Shown here one piece after another: positions 5,823 through 10,000 of a DNA stretch of 10,000 nt; the first letter of the stretch is position 1, and every line of letters starts with the position of its first letter. The translations under genes and the position numbers were made by a program. The notes below the pieces were generated by a model, which was given only the letters and a program-made list of their open reading frames with translations, did not search any database and was not told the origin of the DNA. Origin of the DNA: Rheinheimera sp. (GTDB lineage Bacteria > Pseudomonadota > Gammaproteobacteria > Enterobacterales > Alteromonadaceae); NCBI RefSeq assembly GCF_020217005.1, contig NZ_JAIWOI010000030.1:1-10000 (forward strand), in the 5' to 3' direction.

Positions 5823-7304
5823 ATGAAAACGATTTTTTTAAGAAAATCTGTCGCACTTTGTTTGATCGCTGCTTGCTCTCTGTCACAAGCTGCTGTCCAG
5901 CCACAGGTCGAACAGGTCGAACAGGCCGAAACCGCGCTGTATCACAATGCCACTTTAATTAATCCGGCTACAGAGCAGCAGATCCAGGATGGCTGGCTAC
6001 TGGTTAAAGCAGGGCGCATAGTGCAAATGGGTCAACACCAAGCGGATACAATCTTACCTGTGGCCAGCAAAAATGTGGATATTCAGGATCAGTATCTGAT
6101 ACCTGGTCTGATTGATGTGCATTTGCACCTGACCGCAGGCCCGCACAGGGCGGAAATGCAGGATGGTAAACCTGTGATCAGTATGAAAGGTCATAGTGAG
6201 CTGACCCGTTATCATGCAATCAGTACTTTAGCGACCGGAGTAACCACAGCCTTTAGCCCGGCAGGAGATCCAGAGGCTAACGCTGAATACGCTACAGAGC
6301 AACAAGCGGGAAATTGGCCTGGGCCAAAGTTAAGTTATGCCGGTTTTATCTTTGAACCTACGCCTATTTTAGGGGGGGCAGTGCATCCCAAAGATCGGGC
6401 GGCCTGGCAAGCTGAAATCAATAGACAAAAGGACTTGGGGGTCGATTACATCAAACTTTATCAGGGCTTGTCTAAAGAAGAAGTGGCGATGGGGATAAAT
6501 TTGGCCAAAGCGGCCGGTTTAAAAACCATAGCCCATCTGGATTCTGTGAGCTGGCAGTATGCCGCTGACTTAGGCATAGATAGGTTAACTCACGCCTTAC
6601 CCACCAGTGCCGGGCTGCTGACGGGGGAGAACAAAGCTGCTTATCTGGCAGAGCGTAAAAATCTGCATAGTGCCCGATTTGTCTATAGCTGGTTTAAGTA
6701 TGTGGACTATGACAGCAAACCCATGCAACAGCTTATCCAGACATTGGCCCGCCAACAAACCCGTATCGATTTGACTTTGGTCGTCAATGAGCTGGTTTAT
6801 TTCGCCCGTGCGCTGGACACCTTATACCCGGAACAGGACATGTGGGTCTATCACCCAGAAATGCGCAAAAGCTGGCGCGCAACATTAGCTGCGCCGAGTT
6901 ACGACTGGTCAGCGGAAGAGTTGACTACAGCACAGCAACAACTCCCCAAGGTACAACAACTGTTCAAACGTTTGTATGACGCGGGTGTGCCTTTGGCTAT
7001 AGGTACCGATAGCGTGGCCAGCGGTCCTTTTTATCTGCGTGAATTACAACTGACTCAGGCCGCAGGACTCAGCAATTGGCAGGTTTTGAAGCTGGCAACC
7101 AGTGGTGGTGCTCAGCATTTGGGTCTGGAAGATCACGGCCAACTGAAAACAGGTTATGTCGCTGATTTTATAGTGCTTAACGCCAATCCACTTCAAGATC
7201 TGAACGCACTGACTACTGTGCATACCGTAGTGCAGCAGGGCAAAGCCTGGTCTGTGGATAAGCTGAAAGCTCAGTTGGCAGCTCTGTCTGATTTGAAACT
7301 TTAA
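5823..7304 (+). CDS. Exported metal-dependent amidohydrolase (imidazolonepropionase-like)
   Basis: The 493-residue enzyme belongs to the amidohydrolase superfamily, imidazolonepropionase/prolidase-like branch. These are TIM-barrel hydrolases with a bound metal centre acting on amide or ring substrates. The metal ligands are visible: H100-x-H102 in GLIDVHLHL, the probable carboxylated Lys211 in DYIKLY, His238 in TIAHLD, His257 in LTHALP and Asp396 in IGTDS. The C-terminal GxVADFIVLNANPL (444-457) closes the composite beta-sandwich domain. Residues 1-24 are an export signal; IAAC at 15-18 also fits a lipobox, so it may be either a soluble periplasmic enzyme or a lipoprotein. AGGAG lies seven bases before the ATG. 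A divergent ECF-like promoter precedes it, and two small membrane-protein genes follow without a visible terminator. The substrate is unknown; dipeptides or an N-acyl compound are possible by analogy only. Confidence 0.93.
   Translation: MKTIFLRKSVALCLIAACSLSQAAVQPQVEQVEQAETALYHNATLINPATEQQIQDGWLLVKAGRIVQMGQHQADTILPVASKNVDIQDQYLIPGLIDVHLHLTAGPHRAEMQDGKPVISMKGHSELTRYHAISTLATGVTTAFSPAGDPEANAEYATEQQAGNWPGPKLSYAGFIFEPTPILGGAVHPKDRAAWQAEINRQKDLGVDYIKLYQGLSKEEVAMGINLAKAAGLKTIAHLDSVSWQYAADLGIDRLTHALPTSAGLLTGENKAAYLAERKNLHSARFVYSWFKYVDYDSKPMQQLIQTLARQQTRIDLTLVVNELVYFARALDTLYPEQDMWVYHPEMRKSWRATLAAPSYDWSAEELTTAQQQLPKVQQLFKRLYDAGVPLAIGTDSVASGPFYLRELQLTQAAGLSNWQVLKLATSGGAQHLGLEDHGQLKTGYVADFIVLNANPLQDLNALTTVHTVVQQGKAWSVDKLKAQLAALSDLKL
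5904..5930 (+). repeat. Three tandem 9-base repeats in the amidohydrolase linker
   Basis: CAGGTCGAA, CAGGTCGAA and CAGGCCGAA occur head to tail and encode QVE-QVE-QAE at residues 28-36, directly after the signal peptide. Because the unit is a multiple of three, copy-number change would alter only linker length and keep the frame. Confidence 0.9.
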
Positions 7305-7356
7305 ATTTGAAACCTTAAAGACTGACCTATTTCACAATCATAACGAGGATAAATTG

Positions 7357-7500
7357 ATGGAAACTTTAAATTACTGCGTGTCCGAACTGAGCAACCAGGT
7401 CGAGTTTACCGATGCTGAATTTCTGGTGCTGTTTATGGTGTTCTGGCTGGTTGCCTCTGTATTGCACAACAAATTTGAAATGAACAAAAACGAGGAGTAA
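7357..7500 (+). CDS. 47-residue single-helix membrane peptide
   Basis: This short gene encodes METLNYCVSELSNQ, an acidic stretch (VEFTDAEF), one hydrophobic helix at about 20-36 (rich in F, L, V and W) and a charged, hydrophilic tail (HNKFEMNKNEE). GAGGA lies about eight bases before the ATG. The stop codon is three bases before the next gene, whose ribosome site (GAGGAG) is the end of this one, so the two are probably translated together. It starts 52 bases after the amidohydrolase stop with no hairpin between. The tight packing, ribosome site and clear helix support a real gene despite its size. I do not recognise a family. By position it may be a partner subunit of the following two-helix protein. 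Confidence 0.75.
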   Translation: METLNYCVSELSNQVEFTDAEFLVLFMVFWLVASVLHNKFEMNKNEE

Positions 7501-7503
7501 CAA

Positions 7504-7782
7504 ATGGATACTTTACAACAATTATTCGACCGCTTCGTACAAGCATGGCAACAAGCAGATCTGGTGTTTTTAGTCGGCTTTGGCCTGTTGTTTTTCGTAG
7601 TTTGGTTTTTACCAAGCCTGTTGGCTTTGGCCTTTAATCGACAGCACGCAGCTAAAATTGCCGTGCTCAACCTGCCGGCGGGGTTTTCCTGGATAGCCTG
7701 GCTGGCTTTAATCGTCTGGGCTGTGACAGGCAAACTGAGCGACAAACTGGCTGAAAAAGCCCGTTTAAAGCCAGTAGCCTGA
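7504..7782 (+). CDS. Small two-helix membrane protein, superinfection immunity (Imm)-like
   Basis: The 92-residue protein has helices at about 20-43 and 54-75 and a basic tail. The pattern WFLPSLLALAFNR (34-46), then AKIAVLNLPAGFSWIAWLAL (50-69) and IVWAVTG (70-76), follows the Imm superinfection immunity family named after phage T4 Imm: a LP(S/T)xxA turn, an NxxxG(W/F) core and a W-x-x-ALxWA-type second helix. Most bacterial members of that family are uncharacterised, so immunity to phage is not implied. A ribosome site GAGGAG lies six bases before the ATG and within the end of the preceding small gene. It is the last gene of the proposed amidohydrolase operon and stops nine bases from the convergent MBL gene, with no terminator between them. 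Confidence 0.82.
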   Translation: MDTLQQLFDRFVQAWQQADLVFLVGFGLLFFVVWFLPSLLALAFNRQHAAKIAVLNLPAGFSWIAWLALIVWAVTGKLSDKLAEKARLKPVA

Positions 7783-7791
7783 TACAACGAA

Positions 7792-8889
7792 TTACAATTG
7801 CACACGTTCGCCTTCATTTAAAATCAGCAGCGGCACCTGACTTTTCAGTTGCTGCTGCATGTGTAGTAAGCGCAGCAGAGGTGAATGTGAACTAATGTCG
7901 CCCATTTGCCAACTCGCGTTGCCATAACCCCAGGGGATCATCACTTTGCAGCCAAGTTCTTTAGCGGCAACCAGAGCATCTTCAGGTGTGGTGTGCACAT
8001 AACGGTACCAGTCGCCATGGCTTTCATGATGATAAGAGGCTATCGGCAGCAGGCAGATATCAATATCCCCGTATTTTTGCTGAATATCGGTAAAATGCTT
8101 TGAATAGCCGGTATCACCTGCAAAAAACAAGGTCTTTCCGCCATGTTCCAACAACCAGCCTCCCCACATGGCTTTGTTGTCGTCATTCAACAGTCTGCGG
8201 TTATTAAAGTGATGCGCCGGCACCAGGTGGATGTTTAGCTCACCTTGTTGGCTTTGGCTGTACCAGGCGTGCTCAATAATGTTGTATCCACCTTCCGGCA
8301 TATAATCAGCCATGCCCAGGGGCAGGTAATAAGTTGGTTTATTGCCTATTTGTTGAATGCTTTCGTGGCTGAAGTGATCGTAGTGCAAATGGGAGTACAA
8401 GACAGCGTCTGTTTCTGTCAAAGTTGTACTGCTTATTGTTGGGGTGTAAGGTCTTTTGATAATGCCAGCAAACCATTGCACCCAACGGACTGGCCAGTCA
8501 AACTGACCAAACACAGGGTCAATCAGCAGTTGCTGTCCATCCGGAGCGTTAACTACAAAGCTGGCATGCCCCAGCCATTGCACACGAAAACCAGTAGTTA
8601 ATGCGGGTGTTTGCTGCACTGCGATATAGCGGCAATTCTGGCCTGGAGTTTTACATTTAACAGCCTGATGTGCCGGATAACAGTCTGACTTGCAGTTAGC
8701 CGGATAATGGCGCTGCTCCACTGGGGTTCTATACAAATTACGATAAAGGCCCTGATGCTCACCTTCGGTAAATTGTTCTGTCACTGCATCTTTGCCTAGC
8801 TGGCGTTGAACCTTATTGGACATGCTGCAGGCATTCAACAGCAAGGTGCAGCCCAGTAACACAATAGATGAAAGTTTACGTAGTTTCAT
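7792..8889 (-). CDS. Metallo-beta-lactamase-fold lipoprotein (UlaG/NAPE-PLD-like)
   Basis: The 365-residue protein has a lipoprotein signal (MKLRKLSSIVLLGCTLLLNAC; lipobox L18-N-A-C21 with Ser at +2, suggesting the outer membrane). A Cys-rich linker (C66, C70, C79, C86) is followed by a metallo-beta-lactamase domain from about 100. Metal ligands are visible: H167-x-H169-x-D171-H172, His226 or His227 (VPAHHFNNR), Asp259 (FAGDTG) and His299 (YVHTTPEDA). WLGHASFVV and LLIDPVFGQ are typical of the UlaG/NAPE-PLD (Lactamase_B_2) group, whose members hydrolyse phosphodiester or lactone bonds rather than beta-lactams. The frame extends eight codons further to 8913, but TAAGGGA lies six bases before ATG 8889 and the signal peptide begins there. 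The substrate, perhaps a phospholipid-like molecule, is a guess. Confidence 0.93.
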   Translation of the reverse strand: MKLRKLSSIVLLGCTLLLNACSMSNKVQRQLGKDAVTEQFTEGEHQGLYRNLYRTPVEQRHYPANCKSDCYPAHQAVKCKTPGQNCRYIAVQQTPALTTGFRVQWLGHASFVVNAPDGQQLLIDPVFGQFDWPVRWVQWFAGIIKRPYTPTISSTTLTETDAVLYSHLHYDHFSHESIQQIGNKPTYYLPLGMADYMPEGGYNIIEHAWYSQSQQGELNIHLVPAHHFNNRRLLNDDNKAMWGGWLLEHGGKTLFFAGDTGYSKHFTDIQQKYGDIDICLLPIASYHHESHGDWYRYVHTTPEDALVAAKELGCKVMIPWGYGNASWQMGDISSHSPLLRLLHMQQQLKSQVPLLILNEGERVQL

Positions 8890-8895
8890 GAACAA

Positions 8896-8902
8896 TCCCT
8901 TA
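8896..8902 (-). promoter_or_regulatory. Ribosome binding site deciding the MBL lipoprotein start
   Basis: TAAGGGA on the minus strand lies six bases before ATG 8889. It falls inside the frame that could start at 8913, so the shorter form is preferred. Confidence 0.7.
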
Positions 8903-9320
8903 TTTATCATCATACTATTTCTTGTTGTTCTGTTGATACCATAGCTGATTTACACTACGCAAGTTGCCTTGCTAACACAGCCTGATGTTAGTGTTATTCA
9001 AGCCATAGTGCCTGATGCACCTTATTCTGCCGCTCATGTGTTATCTCGCGTCAGGGGACCCATTCAGGTAGAGCGTTATCCAAAGCTTTATTGCTGGCGC
9101 TGGAAGTGCAATCGGCAGAAAAAGCTCATTGTAAAATCAGTTGTTGTTCAAGTTTCAGTTTTCTCCTGCAGTCTTTTGCTAAAGTTGATGAAAGTTTTTT
9201 GTAACACAAACTGCTTTTGTTGCCTGATGTTCTGTCACCACATTTTTAGTAACACTTATTCGCAAATTTTTTTTAAGGCTGTAGGTAAAATCTCTTGGCG
9301 TTGATCTGGGGAGCAAGGAG
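8903..9320. other. Long intergenic stretch between the MBL gene and the 175-residue membrane protein gene
   Basis: No convincing gene is visible here. An open frame from a TTG at 8969 to 9304 (111 codons) has no ribosome site, no recognisable domain and a Cys/Phe-rich end driven by AT-rich DNA, so I do not call it. The region contains a 6-base hairpin (CTAACA/TGTTAG at about 8973-8992) and two GTAACAC sequences (near 9201 and 9250) whose downstream bases do not match the ECF promoter pair. It must hold the promoters of the two divergent genes, but I cannot place them with confidence. Confidence 0.5.
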
Positions 9321-9848
9321 ATGTGTCTGGTGACTACAGGAAAAGAAAAAGTTGAATTATCTGCACTATCGCCTTTGGCTCGTCTTCTGACTTCAGGTTC
9401 ATTTGTGGCATCTGCCGCTCAGAGCATAGTGGATCAAGACGTTGAACCTCAAGTTGGGTTACAGGAGTTTTCCCTGCCTACGATAAACACCAGCTCCGTG
9501 CCTTTTTTTACTGGTTTGATAGTGTATCTGGCCAGTACTGCTTTGATCTGCTTTGCATTTTTTATACTTTGGTTTAGTCAGTCGACAGGAAAGGCTTTAG
9601 CATTCACGCCAGGTTTTACGGACGCAGAGATCATCATAGTGCGGGACTTTGCACAACCGCCTGGCCATGGCGATTCTTTGGTCATACCAACATTTTGTTG
9701 TCATTCCACTCAGAACAACACAGAGCTTTGGCGTCAGGCTCTGCGCCAGCTAAGAGGCCCTTTGTTGACACTGGTAGTCGCTAAGCAAGTAAGGCGTATA
9801 CATAAACAACATCAACAGCTGTTGTCCGGGCTGAGATACTCTGTTTAG
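9321..9848 (+). CDS. Unrecognised 175-residue single-helix membrane protein
   Basis: I do not recognise this protein. Residues 1-60 are polar, one strong membrane helix lies at about 62-86 (IVYLASTALICFAFFILWF), and a soluble part follows. That part has a beta-rich stretch (EIIIVRDF, 103-110), a Pro/Gly/His turn (PPGHGDS) and an amphipathic basic end (LRQLRGPLLTLVVAKQVRRIHKQHQQLL). It looks like a bitopic inner-membrane protein. GGGGAG lies seven bases before the ATG; a GTG three codons later, nine bases after AAGGAG, is an equally good start and would give 172 residues. There is no signal-peptidase site. The partial LysR-type regulator gene converges on it from the right. Base composition is like that of its neighbours, and a real gene is more likely than not. 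Confidence 0.65.
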   Translation: MCLVTTGKEKVELSALSPLARLLTSGSFVASAAQSIVDQDVEPQVGLQEFSLPTINTSSVPFFTGLIVYLASTALICFAFFILWFSQSTGKALAFTPGFTDAEIIIVRDFAQPPGHGDSLVIPTFCCHSTQNNTELWRQALRQLRGPLLTLVVAKQVRRIHKQHQQLLSGLRYSV

Positions 9849-9917
9849 ACCTGGCTGCGACCGCTGGCTGGCACAGTGTTGTGTAACAGATGTTCCGGTC
9901 TGCTCAGCTTTTTTTAA

Positions 9918-10000
9918 TTAAGGATCAGCGCTTAAGTCACCGGATCTTAATCCCTGCTGCAACCAATCGAGCAGCAATCGCACTTTGACCGGTAGATGCC
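9918..10000 (-). CDS. LysR-family transcriptional regulator, C-terminal end (cut by window edge)
   Basis: The minus strand entering from the right edge reads HLPVKVRLLLDWLQQGLRSG, then DLSADP and a TAA stop at 9918-9920. The pattern HLPxKVRxxxDWL is the typical last helix of LysR-type regulators, where the effector-binding domain ends. Only about 26 residues are present, so the DNA-binding domain and target cannot be seen. The other two frames of this strand are closed by stops or look non-coding. Past the stop the minus strand reads A-rich, with no hairpin terminator visible. Confidence 0.72.
   Translation of the reverse strand, partial: HLPVKVRLLLDWLQQGLRSGDLSADP

Noticed and set aside
7504..7782. 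Prophage remnant, because of the superinfection immunity resemblance
   Set aside because: No other phage genes are nearby, and the family is common as a chromosomal small membrane protein of unknown role.
9200..9260. Further GTAACAC copies as extra ECF promoters
   Set aside because: The bases 18 positions downstream do not match GACTT; one is CTGAT and the other lies in a T-tract.
8969..9304. 111-codon open frame starting with TTG
   Set aside because: There is no ribosome site and no recognisable domain, and the Cys/Phe/Lys-rich composition follows from AT-rich non-coding DNA.
9882..9910. TGTAAC followed 18 bases later by AGCTT as an ECF promoter
   Set aside because: The match is imperfect, and no plus-strand gene follows before the window edge; the next gene is on the other strand.

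Overview
The window reads as chromosomal DNA of a gammaproteobacterium. The PntA fragment, the codon use and the mix of ECF sigma factor, periplasmic amidohydrolase, Bcr/CflA transporter and cupin-AraC regulator are compatible with an Alteromonadales-type genome (a Rheinheimera-like relative is a guess from gene content, not established). There is no rRNA, tRNA, insertion sequence, CRISPR array or clear prophage.

Left part (1-4229). The window opens with the N-terminal 214 codons of pntA on the minus strand (NAD(P) transhydrogenase alpha subunit), cut by the window edge. After a 413-base gap ending in a hairpin terminator comes an exported serine alpha/beta hydrolase (minus), divergent from an AraC-family regulator with a cupin_6-type sensor domain (plus). 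This is a classic regulator/target pair sharing about 220 bases of promoter region. A perfect 22-base palindrome with a T-run lies between the regulator and a convergent Bcr/CflA-type drug efflux transporter (minus).

Central part (4424-7782). This is the most interesting section. An ECF sigma factor (minus; likely TTG start) overlaps by 11 bases a four-helix membrane protein that is a candidate anti-sigma or signal-sensing partner. Divergent from it is a plus-strand cluster: a signal-peptide-bearing metal-dependent amidohydrolase, a 47-residue single-helix membrane peptide not previously listed as an obvious ORF, and a 92-residue two-helix protein resembling the superinfection immunity (T4 Imm-like) family. 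The divergent spacer holds a perfect 10-base inverted repeat whose two arms each carry TGTAACA, and on both strands the element TGTAAC is followed 18 bases later by GACTT. I read this as a back-to-back pair of ECF-type promoters, so that the sigma factor would control both itself and the amidohydrolase cluster.

Right part (7792-10000). Convergent with that cluster, and only 9 bases from it, is a metallo-beta-lactamase-fold lipoprotein of the UlaG/NAPE-PLD type with an unusual four-cysteine cluster between its lipobox and its catalytic domain. A 431-base stretch with no convincing gene follows, then an unrecognised 175-residue single-helix membrane protein (plus), and finally the last 27 codons of a LysR-type regulator on the minus strand, cut by the window edge.
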